Shown: positions 51,064 to 60,554, numbered from the stretch's first letter. The stretch is 64,000 nucleotides of DNA from SXRF01 sp039808985 (GCA_039808985.1 JBDHUC010000001.1:1-64000); one strand, 5' to 3'. Notes: generated by a model not told the origin, from the sequence alone. Program-made: numbers and translations.

Positions 51064-52012
51064 ATATCGCCCTTGCGCCAGCGCGTTTCATGGCTATTAA
51101 CTGCTCAAGCATTACCGCGTCACCATCTACCCAGCCATTTTGCGCTGCTGCTTTTATCATCGCATATTCACCGCTTACCTGATAGGCAAGAACCGGGATA
51201 TTAAAACTGGTTTTTGCGCGGTGGATAATGTCGAGATAGGCGATTCCGGGTTTAACCATCACCATATCCGCGCCCTCGTTTATATCCATTTCAATTTCGC
51301 GCATGGCTTCATCGCTGTTTGCATAATCCATCTGGTAACTATGTTTTCCGGATTTTCCAAGGTTTGCACTTGAGCCAACTGCATCGCGGAAAGGGGCGTA
51401 CATGCCGGAAGCATATTTTGCGCTGTAGGCAAGTATCATGGTGTCGGTGAATTTATGCTTTTCCAGCGTATCGCGTATTGCGCCAACGCGTCCGTCCATC
51501 ATATCGGATGGGGCAACTACATCGCAGCCTGCTTTAGCCATTACCAGCGCCTGTTTGCATAGCCTTTCAACTGTTGCGTCATTTATTACTTCGCCATTTT
51601 CAACGATACCGTCCTGCCCGTGGGTGGTGTAGGGATCGAGCGCGACATCTGCAATAATTCCCATATCCGGCACGGATTTTTTCAGGGCGTTGATAGCGCG
51701 GCAGATGAGGTTTCTCTCAAACAGGGCCTCATCGCCAAGGGGGCTTTTAAGTGATGCATCTATAACCGGAAAAAGAGCTATTGCCTTAATGCCGCTATCG
51801 TAGGCTTCCTTGGCTTTGTCCAGTAATAAATCCAGCGTCAGGCGGGAAACACCAGGGAGTGATTCAATTGGCGTGTCTATATTATCGCCTTCCTGTATGA
51901 ATACCGGCAGTATAAGGTCGGAGGGGGACAGGCGGTTTTCTTTCAGCATTTCGCGTGACCAGCCCTGCATTCTGGTGCGGCGGAGGCGGGTTTTGGGGAA
52001 TGATTGCTGCAT
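51026..52012 (-). CDS. hemB: Delta-aminolevulinic acid dehydratase (porphobilinogen synthase)
   Basis: 328 residues; condenses two 5-aminolevulinates in haem synthesis. RLRRTRMQGWSREML start, LPVFIQEGDN, VAPSDMMDGRVGAIR, the Schiff-base lysines in AYSAKYASGMYAPFRDA and MVKPGIAYLD are present. The metal region ADVALDPYTTHGQDG lacks the cysteine triplet, so it is the Mg-dependent, Asp-rich type. ATG 52012 chosen; in-frame sequence upstream to 52420 only shadows trpS. Confidence 0.95.
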   Translation of the reverse strand: MQQSFPKTRLRRTRMQGWSREMLKENRLSPSDLILPVFIQEGDNIDTPIESLPGVSRLTLDLLLDKAKEAYDSGIKAIALFPVIDASLKSPLGDEALFERNLICRAINALKKSVPDMGIIADVALDPYTTHGQDGIVENGEVINDATVERLCKQALVMAKAGCDVVAPSDMMDGRVGAIRDTLEKHKFTDTMILAYSAKYASGMYAPFRDAVGSSANLGKSGKHSYQMDYANSDEAMREIEMDINEGADMVMVKPGIAYLDIIHRAKTSFNIPVLAYQVSGEYAMIKAAAQNGWVDGDAVMLEQLIAMKRAGARAIFTYAALDVAKKV

Positions 52013-52090
52013 AATTTTCTTGTTTTTTAAGGTGGAGTTTAGTTTCAGCCTATAATATAGAACTATTAAACAATGAATTATAGGGTTTTT

Positions 52091-53089
52091 ATGGCAACAG
52101 ACAAGCGTATTATATCCGGTGTGCAACCAACCGGGAACCTGCATCTGGGCAATTATCTGGGGGCGATACGCCGCTGGGTAGACATCCAGAAGGATTACCA
52201 GTGCCTGTTTTTCCTTGCCGACCTGCATGCTATAACAGTAGCTCAGGAGCCTGAGAAACTGCGCTCTTCCGTGCGTGAAACGACTGCTGCTTACATTGCC
52301 TGCGGCATTGACCCTAAAAAAAGTATTATTTTCCCGCAATCGGCTATAGCCGCGCATAGCGAGCTGGCATGGATACTTTCCTGCAAAACTCCGATGGGAT
52401 GGCTCAACCGCATGACCCAATTCAAGGAAAAAGCCGGGAAAGACAAGGAAAAAGCGCCGCTTGGGCTGTATTCATACCCGGTTTTGATGGCGGCTGATAT
52501 ACTTCTGTATAAAACCACACATGTGCCAGTAGGCGAGGACCAGAAGCAGCATATCGAGCTGGCGCGTGATATTGCGGGGGCTTTTAACCGCGAATATGGG
52601 GTGGAATTTTTCCCGCTGCCGGAACCGGTTATCGGGGCGGAGGCAGCACGTATCATGAGCCTGCGCGATGGCACAAAGAAAATGAGCAAGTCTGATGAAT
52701 CAGAATATTCACGGATAAACCTTACCGATGATGCCGATACTATTGCCCTTAAGTTCAAAAAGGCAAAATCGGATATGGAAGAGGGGATGAGCTACTCCCA
52801 GAACCGTCCGGAAGCGGCTAATCTGCTGGCTATTTATGCTGCCCTTAAAGGGATTTCCAGGGAAAATGCTCTGGAAGAATGCCAGAATTTGAATTTCTCA
52901 GCATTCAAGGCCAGGCTTACTGAGGTTGCAGTTGCCCATCTTTCGCCAATTACAGCTAAGATGCGGGAATTGCTGGCAGCGCCTGATTATATTGATAGCA
53001 TTTTAAAGGACGGGGTGCAAAAAGCTGCTGAAATCGCTGAAAAAACAATGGATGAAGTGAAAGATCTGGTTGGGTTCTTAAAATTATAA
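52091..53089 (+). CDS. trpS: Tryptophanyl-tRNA synthetase
   Basis: 332 residues, class I. IISGVQPTGNLHLGNYLGAI with the HIGH-like HLGN, and KKMSKSDESEYS (KMSKS). ATG 52091 has AGGG 7 bases before it; the upstream in-frame start at 52073 is less good. A perfect TATAAT lies at 52051-52056, with no clear -35. Confidence 0.96.
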   Translation: MATDKRIISGVQPTGNLHLGNYLGAIRRWVDIQKDYQCLFFLADLHAITVAQEPEKLRSSVRETTAAYIACGIDPKKSIIFPQSAIAAHSELAWILSCKTPMGWLNRMTQFKEKAGKDKEKAPLGLYSYPVLMAADILLYKTTHVPVGEDQKQHIELARDIAGAFNREYGVEFFPLPEPVIGAEAARIMSLRDGTKKMSKSDESEYSRINLTDDADTIALKFKKAKSDMEEGMSYSQNRPEAANLLAIYAALKGISRENALEECQNLNFSAFKARLTEVAVAHLSPITAKMRELLAAPDYIDSILKDGVQKAAEIAEKTMDEVKDLVGFLKL

Positions 53090-53149
53090 TTTGCTTTTCA
53101 TTTATAAGTCATTATATTTATTAATAAATATTAATTTCATGGTGCGTAA

Positions 53150-53926
53150 ATGGAAAAAGAATATAATGATATATATGCTTCCCAAATAGATAGTTTTGTT
53201 GGCAGGCAGCCGCACAGCGTAAAAACGGAAGACATTGTTAAATATCTGGCTTGCCTTGCAATTAAAGGTGAAACTTCAGAGTGGATTGTACCTAAAAACA
53301 GCCAGACCAGCAAATTTAATGCCGATATGATTGAGCTTGGATTGTCGGCTAAAGAAGGAAGGGTGTCGCATGATACCAAAGGTTTACTCCAGCATATATT
53401 TATAAGCGAGCATGGAAACCACTCATTCAGGGAAATGGATTTTAATAAAATCAATGCGATTTATAGGGACGTGCTCCTGGAAACAAGGGTGATACAATCT
53501 GCTGCCGGAATTATAGAGAGTTTCAATGCTGAAAATAATATGGGGGTTGATAGAACAGTAGATGCGGCAAAATATATCGCAGCGCTTGCTGTTAAAGCTA
53601 AGGTCCCGGATGGTATTATCGACAGTGAGCTTAGAACAGCTTTAAATAAAAAAGCTTATAATGCAGGGATAATTAACCAGGAGGGCGTTTTATCACAGGA
53701 TATGCAAAAGATTTTGCAGAGATTTTTTGAAAATGCCCCTGGCTATATAATGAATGAGGGACTAAAGGCGGTTTACAGCGATACAAAAAAAATATTTGCA
53801 GAAAACGATAAAAAAGAGGTGGCGGAAACCATTGCAGTGGATAAAAAACCAAATACTATGAGCCGCTCAGAAAGACGGAAAAAAAATTTCAAGGACTGGA
53901 ACGGCCAGAGTAGACAGTTCCCATAA
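53150..53926 (+). CDS. Orphan protein with two internal repeats
   Basis: 258 residues, soluble, not recognised. Two copies of a 65-residue unit: about 24-89 (VKTEDIVKYLACLAIKG ... SHDTKGLLQHIF) and about 126-192 (VDRTVDAAKYIAALAVKA ... LSQDMQKILQRFFENAPG) share the pattern T-x-D-x2-KY-x-A-x-LA-x-K ... EG-x2-S-x-D-x3-LLQ-x2-F. A basic, disordered C-tail (MSRSERRKKNFKDW) ends it. It lies before phoR, 27 bases away; no export signal. Confidence 0.72.
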   Translation: MEKEYNDIYASQIDSFVGRQPHSVKTEDIVKYLACLAIKGETSEWIVPKNSQTSKFNADMIELGLSAKEGRVSHDTKGLLQHIFISEHGNHSFREMDFNKINAIYRDVLLETRVIQSAAGIIESFNAENNMGVDRTVDAAKYIAALAVKAKVPDGIIDSELRTALNKKAYNAGIINQEGVLSQDMQKILQRFFENAPGYIMNEGLKAVYSDTKKIFAENDKKEVAETIAVDKKPNTMSRSERRKKNFKDWNGQSRQFP

Positions 53927-53953
53927 ATAGAAATTTGCCAGTAGCTGCGCGGC

Positions 53954-55408
53954 ATGGTAAAAACAAATATGCCTCAAAATCATAAACACTCTATTTCATT
54001 CAGCACTATTCTTAAAACGATAATGGTGGTATCGGGGCCAACGCTGGTTCTGCTGTCCATTTACGTACTTGCAGGCGCGCTTGACTTCAGCTATTTTATT
54101 TATGGCTATCTTGCTGTTATGATTGCTTCTGCTGTGTTTGTTGTCCCATTCCTTTCCAACATCTCGGCACTTACTGATTACGTTACCGACCTCGCACAGG
54201 ACAGGCGGGTTCATGCCCCCGATTTGAGCTTCCTTAGCAATGTTGGCCAGTTATCCGGTGCGTTAGGGCGGCTGCAGAATTCATGGGAAGATAAGCGCCA
54301 TGAGATGGAAACGGTAATAACTGAGCGCGAGATACTGGTTGATACGCTTCCTGATATTCTTATTATGACCAATGATGATAAAGAAATCGTGCGCACCAAC
54401 CGCGCAGCACGCAATATATTCGGCCAGAATCTGGCGCACAGGCCTTTGCGCGATATTATACCAAATGATAAGCTGCTTAATGCTATTACGGCAGTGGTTG
54501 AGGATTTTCGCGGACAGGAAATAGAGTTTCACCTGCCGGAGCCGTTGCCAAGGGATTTTCAGGCGATTATCGAGCGTTTCCCGATTCCATCCGAAGGAGG
54601 AATTACCATTATCATCACCATGACCGATATAACCCAGCAAAAACGTATCCAGCGTATGCGCGCTGATTTCGTGGCCAATGCCAGCCATGAGATACGAACC
54701 CCGCTTGCAAGCATTATAGGTTTTATTGAAACATTGCGCGGCCCGGCAAAAGATGACCCCAAGGCCCGTGACGAATTCCTGCGGGTAATGGGCGATCAGG
54801 CCGAGCGCATGAGCAAGCTGGTAAACGACCTGCTGTCACTTTCCAAGATTGAAATGAATGCGCATAGCACCCCGGTTTCCAAAGTGGATTTCCTGAAAAT
54901 AATACGCACTGAAAAACAGCATTTTGAATGGGCCTGCAAACAGAAAAATGTGACTCTTCAGGTGCGGCTTAATGATAACCTGCCTCCGACAAGGGGCGAT
55001 GACGATGAGCTTGCGCAAGTAGTTCGTAACCTCCTTGGCAATGCAATTAAATATACTAATGCAGACAGCAAGATAATTGTGACTGCCAAACTTACATCCA
55101 TCATGCCTGACGACCCTAATTTCCGTAATTTAAAACGGGCAATATGCTTTTCGGTTGAAGATCAGGGAGAGGGCATACCTAAAGAGCATATACCGCGCCT
55201 TACAGAGCGATTTTACCGGGTTGATACCGCCAGGACGCGTAAGGTAGGGGGTACGGGCCTGGGGCTTGCCATAGTCAAGCATGTGTTAAACCGACATCAT
55301 GGCGCCCTGGTTATTGAGAGTGAAGTAGGGGTGGGCAGCAGTTTTACAGTTTACCTGCCTATATATGAGGATGTTTCCATTCCGGAATTTGATAAAAAAG
55401 AATTGTGA
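53954..55408 (+). CDS. phoR: Phosphate-regulon-type sensor histidine kinase (PhoR-like)
   Basis: 484 residues. Two membrane helices (about 20-66), a PAS domain (about 120-220), HisKA with NASHEIRTPLASIIGF (phosphorylated His), ATPase domain with NLLGNAIKYT, DQGEGIP and GGTGLGLAIVKH. Its position 29 bases ahead of pstC-pstA-pstB identifies it as PhoR; no phoB or phoU is in the window. Confidence 0.9.
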   Translation: MVKTNMPQNHKHSISFSTILKTIMVVSGPTLVLLSIYVLAGALDFSYFIYGYLAVMIASAVFVVPFLSNISALTDYVTDLAQDRRVHAPDLSFLSNVGQLSGALGRLQNSWEDKRHEMETVITEREILVDTLPDILIMTNDDKEIVRTNRAARNIFGQNLAHRPLRDIIPNDKLLNAITAVVEDFRGQEIEFHLPEPLPRDFQAIIERFPIPSEGGITIIITMTDITQQKRIQRMRADFVANASHEIRTPLASIIGFIETLRGPAKDDPKARDEFLRVMGDQAERMSKLVNDLLSLSKIEMNAHSTPVSKVDFLKIIRTEKQHFEWACKQKNVTLQVRLNDNLPPTRGDDDELAQVVRNLLGNAIKYTNADSKIIVTAKLTSIMPDDPNFRNLKRAICFSVEDQGEGIPKEHIPRLTERFYRVDTARTRKVGGTGLGLAIVKHVLNRHHGALVIESEVGVGSSFTVYLPIYEDVSIPEFDKKEL

Positions 55409-55437
55409 TAGCTGCTTAAAATGGTATAAGCTGGCAC

Positions 55438-56400
55438 ATGAATGCAACATCCTTGAAATCTTTGAAAGACAGTCCGCTTCATAACGGAGCGAAAACAGCC
55501 GAACGCCTGGTATGCGCTTTGCTGTGGCTGGCTGCGGCAGCTTCGATATTAATTACCATAGCAATAGTTTTTTCGGTACTTGTAGAAGCTATCCATTTTT
55601 TTAAAATAGTGCCGCTTACCGACTTCCTGTTCGGGTTGCAATGGAGTCCGCAGATGGCGTTGCGGGCTGACCAGGCGGGGAGCAGCGGTGCTTTTGGCGC
55701 AGTGCCATTATTCCTTGGAACATTGCTTATAACATTAGTTGCCATGCTGGTTGCGATTCCTGTCGGACTGCTTTCGGCTATTTACCTGTCGGAATATGCT
55801 TATCCGCATACCCGCAATATATTAAAGCCTTCGCTTGAGGTGCTTGCTGGGATACCAACTGTGGTTTATGGATATTTTGCAATTATTTTTATTTCTCCCT
55901 GGCTGCGTGCCATAGGGGAGAATATTGGAGTTGATGTGGCTTCTGAGAGCGCCCTGGCCGCCGGACTTGTTATGGGGGTGATGATAATACCATTTATTTC
56001 CTCCCTTTCTGACGACATAATTACGTCCGTTCCTAAATCCCTACGTGATGGCGCTTATGCCCTTGGGGCTACCAAATCGGAAACGATATGCAATATATTG
56101 CTCCCGGCTGCGTTGCCTGGTATTGCCGGGGCTGTTTTGTTGGCTATATCACGGGCGATAGGGGAAACCATGATTGTGGTTATGGCTGCGGGGATGTCGG
56201 CTAACCTTACCTTTAATCCGCTTCAGGCTGTAACAACTGTTACGGTGCAGATAGTTTCGCTGCTGGTGGGCGATCAGGAATTTGACAGCCCTAAAACCAT
56301 GGCTGCTTTTGCGCTTGGGCTTACGCTTTTTTGCGCAACTTTGTTTTTAAATATTTTAGCTCTTAAAATCGTAAGGAAATACCGGGAGCGTTATGAATAA
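55438..56400 (+). CDS. pstC: Phosphate ABC transporter permease PstC
   Basis: 320 residues, six-helix permease. YLSEYAYPHTRNILKPSLEVLAGIP, ATKSETICNILLPAALPGIAGAVLLA (coupling loop) and ISRAIGETMIVVMAAG are PstC blocks. Overlaps pstA by 8 bases. The periplasmic PstS is not at this locus. Confidence 0.94.
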   Translation: MNATSLKSLKDSPLHNGAKTAERLVCALLWLAAAASILITIAIVFSVLVEAIHFFKIVPLTDFLFGLQWSPQMALRADQAGSSGAFGAVPLFLGTLLITLVAMLVAIPVGLLSAIYLSEYAYPHTRNILKPSLEVLAGIPTVVYGYFAIIFISPWLRAIGENIGVDVASESALAAGLVMGVMIIPFISSLSDDIITSVPKSLRDGAYALGATKSETICNILLPAALPGIAGAVLLAISRAIGETMIVVMAAGMSANLTFNPLQAVTTVTVQIVSLLVGDQEFDSPKTMAAFALGLTLFCATLFLNILALKIVRKYRERYE

Positions 56401-57643
56401 TCACACGCAATTATCATGGCATAAAAAGCGCATGCGTGCGGAAAAAAGATTCCGCCTCTATGGCCGCATGGCGCTTGCAATAGCCGTATTCATGCTGCTG
56501 CTGTTAATATCAAGCCTTGTTACCCGTGGTATCGGCGGGTTTATACAGACGCAGGCGCAAGTCGAAATAAATTATGATGCCAAGGTAATTGCCCAGGAAA
56601 ATGGTGAGGTGATGGCTGATATATTGCCGTCAAGATTTATGCCATTGCTTAGGGAAGCCCTTAAAAAACAATTCCCTGAAGTAACTAATCCGCGTGAATT
56701 GCGTGATCTGTATTCGCTGTTTGGCAGCAACGCCGGTGCACAGATTAAGGCCGCAATCGTTGCTGATAACAGCCTTGCGGGTAAAGACGCAGATATATGG
56801 ATACCACTTTCCAGTAATGCTGATCTTTTTATTAAAAACGGTATGGCGGATAAAATAACGGATCAGCAGGCTAAGTGGCTTAAAGATCTTTCAGGAAATG
56901 GCAAATTGCGCCGGGTTTTCAATAATGGATTTTTTATAAATGGTGATTCGCGTAACCCTGAAAGCGCTGGTTTTCTTGGCGCAATGGTGGGGTCGGCATA
57001 TACACTTGTAATATGCCTGCTGGTCGTATTTCCGCTTGGTGTTGCGACTGCTGTATACCTTGAGGAATTTGCAAAAAAAAGCCGTTGGGTGGATTTTATT
57101 GAAGTTAATATAAATAACCTTGCTGCTGTGCCATCCATAGTTTTTGGCTTGCTGGGGCTTGCTGTTTATATAAATACTATGGGGATGCCGCGTAGCGCGC
57201 CTCTGGTTGGCGGAATGACCCTGGCGCTTATGATTCTTCCGGTAATTATCATAACAACGCGTACCTCGCTTAAATCCATACCAGGTTCGATACGTGATGC
57301 GGCAAGGGCGCTGGGAGCAACTCCGGTTCAGGTGGTGTGGCATCATACGCTGCCGCTTTCAATGCCCGGCATCATGACCGGGACAATTCTTGGTATGGCG
57401 AGGGCAATAGGGGAAACTGCTCCGTTGCTGATGATTGGTATGGTTGCATTTGTTGCCGATATTCCAAGCTCGTTCACCTCTCCGGCAACGGTTATGCCAG
57501 TGCAGATTTATTTATGGGCGAGCAGCCCGGAGGCAGGTTTTGCCGAGAAAACAGCCGCTGGCATTTTAGTGTTGCTCGTGTTACTTATCGCCATGAATAT
57601 GCTGGCGATAATATTGCGTAAAAAATTCGAAGTACGGTGGTAG
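56393..57643 (+). CDS. pstA: Phosphate ABC transporter permease PstA (long form)
   Basis: 416 residues; the C-terminal 270 form the permease (YLEEFAKKSRWVDFIEVNI, LGATPVQVVWHHTLPLSMPG, RAIGETAPLLMIG). The first 140 residues hold one membrane helix plus a periplasmic domain (DUF3333-like), as in many alphaproteobacteria. Its end and the pstB GTG at 57637 overlap. Confidence 0.92.
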   Translation: MNNHTQLSWHKKRMRAEKRFRLYGRMALAIAVFMLLLLISSLVTRGIGGFIQTQAQVEINYDAKVIAQENGEVMADILPSRFMPLLREALKKQFPEVTNPRELRDLYSLFGSNAGAQIKAAIVADNSLAGKDADIWIPLSSNADLFIKNGMADKITDQQAKWLKDLSGNGKLRRVFNNGFFINGDSRNPESAGFLGAMVGSAYTLVICLLVVFPLGVATAVYLEEFAKKSRWVDFIEVNINNLAAVPSIVFGLLGLAVYINTMGMPRSAPLVGGMTLALMILPVIIITTRTSLKSIPGSIRDAARALGATPVQVVWHHTLPLSMPGIMTGTILGMARAIGETAPLLMIGMVAFVADIPSSFTSPATVMPVQIYLWASSPEAGFAEKTAAGILVLLVLLIAMNMLAIILRKKFEVRW

Positions 57644-57645
57644 AA

Positions 57646-58404
57646 ATGGCTGATAAAATAATCGCAAAAGATATAAACGTGTTTTACGGCGCCAAGCAGG
57701 CACTGTTCGACATTAATATATCAATGCCGGAAAACAGCGTGACTGCGCTTATCGGCCCCAGCGGCTGCGGAAAATCCACCTTCCTGCGTTGTATAAACCG
57801 CATGAACGACACTATAGATAGTTGCCGCGTTAAAGGTGAGATCCTGGTTGATGGCCAGGATATAAATTCCCCACAGCAGGATGTGGTGCATATACGCGCA
57901 TGGATAGGAATGGTTTTCCAGAAACCAAACCCTTTTCCTAAATCTATTTACGACAATGTGGCATATGGCCCGCGCATCCATAATATTACAAAAAACAAAA
58001 GCGAGCTTGATGAACTGGTAGAAACCAGCCTTAAGCGCGCAGGCCTTTTTGACGAAGTAAAAGACAGGCTAAGCGACCCGGGAACCAGCCTGTCTGGTGG
58101 CCAGCAACAGAGGCTGTGCATTGCGCGTACTATTGCGGTGAACCCGGAAATTATATTGATGGATGAGCCATGTTCGGCGCTTGACCCAATTGCTACTGCA
58201 AGAATCGAAGAATTGATTGATGAAATGAAGGAACAGTTCACGATTGTAATCGTAACCCACTCGATGCAGCAGGCTGCGCGTGTTTCAGAAAAAACCTGTT
58301 TCTTCCATATGGGAAAAATTATTGAATCCGGCAGCACGAAAAAAATATTCACCTCGCCGGAAAACCAGCAGACGCAGGATTATATAACTGGCCGCTATGG
58401 ATGA
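57646..58404 (+). CDS. pstB: Phosphate ABC transporter ATP-binding protein PstB
   Basis: 252 residues. Walker A GPSGCGKSTFLRC, Q-loop MVFQKPNPFPKSIYDN, signature LSGGQQQRLCIARTIAV, Walker B ILMDEPCSALDPIA, H-loop VTHSMQQ. ATG 57646 follows the pstA stop by 2 bases with GGTGG upstream; GTG 57637 is alternative. The operon ends here without phoU. Confidence 0.96.
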   Translation: MADKIIAKDINVFYGAKQALFDINISMPENSVTALIGPSGCGKSTFLRCINRMNDTIDSCRVKGEILVDGQDINSPQQDVVHIRAWIGMVFQKPNPFPKSIYDNVAYGPRIHNITKNKSELDELVETSLKRAGLFDEVKDRLSDPGTSLSGGQQQRLCIARTIAVNPEIILMDEPCSALDPIATARIEELIDEMKEQFTIVIVTHSMQQAARVSEKTCFFHMGKIIESGSTKKIFTSPENQQTQDYITGRYG

Positions 58405-58407
58405 TTC

Positions 58408-58425
58408 TAGAGCATTTTCGCTCTA
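58408..58425. repeat. Minimal TAGAGC-ATTTTC-GCTCTA palindrome
   Basis: TAGAGC (58408-58413) and GCTCTA (58420-58425) form a perfect inverted repeat, the minimal form of the element at 26062-26227. It lies between convergent pstB and the prepilin gene, and its right half supplies the prepilin TAG stop codon (58423-58425 read on the minus strand). Confidence 0.7.
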
Positions 58426-59262
58426 ATCAAGTTTCCAGCCCATGTGGCAGCCGGTTAGGGCATTGGTTAGCAAGTAGGTATCAGTTAAGGCCATGCCTGT
58501 TGAGCAGTTGCCATCAACGCTATAATGTGCGATAGCGCCGCGCATGACTCCGGTATGGGGTTTGCCATCATCAAGTTTTGTATCCATGGAAAGCATTTGT
58601 GACGGTGTGAATACCCCGTGAGTATCATTATCCAGGCCTCGTGCACTATGGCCATAATCACCTATGGTGAAAAACAATCCGACTCGCCATGCTGGCGGCG
58701 TAAAAGCATCGGGCGACTGTTGCTCTGTTTGTGAACCCAGCAGTAATGCATAGGACGCTTCATAATTTCCCTTACCAACTGTAATTCCCTTTTTGGGGTA
58801 TATAATTGTTGTGGGATAACCTACTCCTATTACATCTGATGAATCGAATTTTCCTGGTATCAGGCTAGCCATTGAAAGCTGTTCAAAAAAATGTGATTGT
58901 TCGCCATCAATATACCAGTCTGCTGATGCATCATTTGTGTTTTCTACTATGCCATTACCATTGCCATTTGCTGTTCCGCTGAAAAATTCAGTGGCATTTC
59001 TGCAATCTCCGGGAATGCAGTTATATTTAATTTTAAAGGTGTTGAATGCGAGCGTATATTGTTCGACCTGTTTTATCTGGGCACGGATATTAGCGGCTTC
59101 TATAAGGTCGCGTCCTACTAATACGCCGCCGACAATTAATCCGATAATAACGAGGACTATGGAGAGTTCAATAAGCGTGAACCCTGACCTATCATTGCTG
59201 TGTAAGCCATAAAATTTGAGGATAAAAATCTCTCCATTAACTATGGAATTATTATAAGCCAC
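58423..59262 (-). CDS. Prepilin-like protein, orphan type A
   Basis: 279 residues from a GTG at 59262. The leader is long (27 residues) and ends DRSG, then FTLIELSIVLVIIGLIVGGV, a canonical prepilin N-terminus with Glu5. Head: FNTFKIKYNCIPGDC (with a second Cys) and Gly/Asn-rich NGNGNGIVENTN; later SMDTKLDDGKPHTG and a C-terminal Cys pair. Shares the FKIKYN-x2-PGD and KLDDG-x-P words with 42751-43566. A GGAGAG stretch follows the GTG at about 59240 but no better ATG/TTG start is at hand, so the true start is uncertain. Confidence 0.82.
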   Translation of the reverse strand: MAYNNSIVNGEIFILKFYGLHSNDRSGFTLIELSIVLVIIGLIVGGVLVGRDLIEAANIRAQIKQVEQYTLAFNTFKIKYNCIPGDCRNATEFFSGTANGNGNGIVENTNDASADWYIDGEQSHFFEQLSMASLIPGKFDSSDVIGVGYPTTIIYPKKGITVGKGNYEASYALLLGSQTEQQSPDAFTPPAWRVGLFFTIGDYGHSARGLDNDTHGVFTPSQMLSMDTKLDDGKPHTGVMRGAIAHYSVDGNCSTGMALTDTYLLTNALTGCHMGWKLD

Positions 59263-59287
59263 GATAGTTAAAAATTGGTTAATTCAA

Positions 59288-60052
59288 TCAATAATCCACA
59301 CCTGTCAGATATAATCCTTCGGCAGGGCATGTTGGTCCGCCAGCACGGCGATCCCGCGCGTCGAGGGCGGCTTTAACATCGGCAATTTTCCATTTGCCTT
59401 TTCCAACCAGGCTTAATGTGCCAACCATATTGCGTACCTGATGATGTAGGAACGAACGCGCAGAGGCCTGTATATGGATCTCATTGCCACGGCGTTTTAC
59501 ATCGAAAATTTCCAGGGTTTTTTCCGGTGATTTGGACTGGCAGCGCGTATCGCGGAAGCTGCTGAAATCATGATGGCCTACCAATATTCCTGCGGCTTCC
59601 TGCATGGCTTTTTCATCAAGGTCTTCGATTACATGCCATGCGCGCCCAGCTTCGAGCCCCAGCCTTGGGCGGCGGTTGATTATACGGTACAGGTAATGCC
59701 GTCTTTTTGCTGAAAATCTTGCGTGGAAATCACCGCCTACGCGTTTTGCATCCAGAATTGCGATTTTGTTTTCGGGATAAGCTGAATCGGCTGGCGGATT
59801 GAAAAGATAGTAATTTATGCCCTGCATGACCTTGAAACCCTCGGTATCCATATCAATTTCAACATGAGCGACCTGGGCGGTGGCATGGACATTGGCATCG
59901 GTGCGTCCTGCGCCTACAACATCCACCTTTTGTCCACAAAAAAGTTCAACCGCATTAATTAATGCTTCCTGAACAGACGGTTGGTCGGCCTGACGTTGCC
60001 ATCCTGCATAGGGGCGGCCATCATATTCCAGGGTTAATTTATAGCGGGGCAT
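59288..60052 (-). CDS. truA: tRNA pseudouridine synthase A
   Basis: 254 residues; modifies U38-40. YDGRPYAGWQRQ, catalytic Asp in GAGRTDANVHA, and FLHHQVRNMVGTL are diagnostic. ATG 60052 (MPRYKLTLEYDG) fits the family start; in-frame starts up to 60145 are unlikely. It belongs with fmt and def, from which it is now split by two opposite-strand orphans. Confidence 0.95.
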   Translation of the reverse strand: MPRYKLTLEYDGRPYAGWQRQADQPSVQEALINAVELFCGQKVDVVGAGRTDANVHATAQVAHVEIDMDTEGFKVMQGINYYLFNPPADSAYPENKIAILDAKRVGGDFHARFSAKRRHYLYRIINRRPRLGLEAGRAWHVIEDLDEKAMQEAAGILVGHHDFSSFRDTRCQSKSPEKTLEIFDVKRRGNEIHIQASARSFLHHQVRNMVGTLSLVGKGKWKIADVKAALDARDRRAGGPTCPAEGLYLTGVDY

Positions 60053-60144
60053 GATTTGATTGTTAATTATGGTTAATTTTGTTTGAGTTTTTAATGGAAT
60101 TATAGTAACCTGCAAGGAAATAAAGCGAATAGTTAGACTATACA

Positions 60145-60549
60145 ATGGATTTGTTTATGGCAGAAGATGTTTTGCAGCAAATTATGGAAGCTGTTAATAA
60201 TAATGCCGTAGAGCAATTTCCTGATATGCACCTTATGGTGGCAAGTAGCGGTGGTGTTGTAACCAGAGAGCAAGGTTCTACAAAGTTAAATATCAGGATT
60301 AATACTGTACAATGCCCTGATAAAGAAGTGCTGATAAATTTATCTTCATCCGAAAACAAAGAGGCATTAGAGGCTTTCTCAAAGATTGTTACCAAAAGTC
60401 AGCATATAGGAAAAATGTTCAAAAATGTTAATTTGCCTGCTGAATTAGTTGATTTAGTGGCGGTAGATGTTCAAGAGACTGCGGAACAATGTTTAAAGAA
60501 TTACGATGCATTAGAAGCTAAAGACCCTAAAAAAATAGCTAGAAGGTAA
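60145..60549 (+). CDS. Tandem orphan 1 between truA and fmt
   Basis: 134 residues, soluble, not recognised. ATG 60145 or 60157. The last 50 residues (IGKMFKNVNLPAELVDLVAV ... AEQCLKNYDALEAK ... IARR) are closely echoed in the next gene (GKLKGAMNLPVVMLDHIPAD ... SQCIKNYEQSG ... LVRR), so they are diverged duplicates. The DNA is AT-richer than truA or fmt. No export signal. Confidence 0.72.
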   Translation: MDLFMAEDVLQQIMEAVNNNAVEQFPDMHLMVASSGGVVTREQGSTKLNIRINTVQCPDKEVLINLSSSENKEALEAFSKIVTKSQHIGKMFKNVNLPAELVDLVAVDVQETAEQCLKNYDALEAKDPKKIARR

Positions 60550-60554
60550 ATAAT

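Noticed and set aside
52013..52420. N-terminal extension of hemB by 136 residues
   Set aside because: The frame is open but overlaps the trpS start on the other strand, has no HemB-like sequence, and MQQSFPKTRLRR at 52012 fits the family start.
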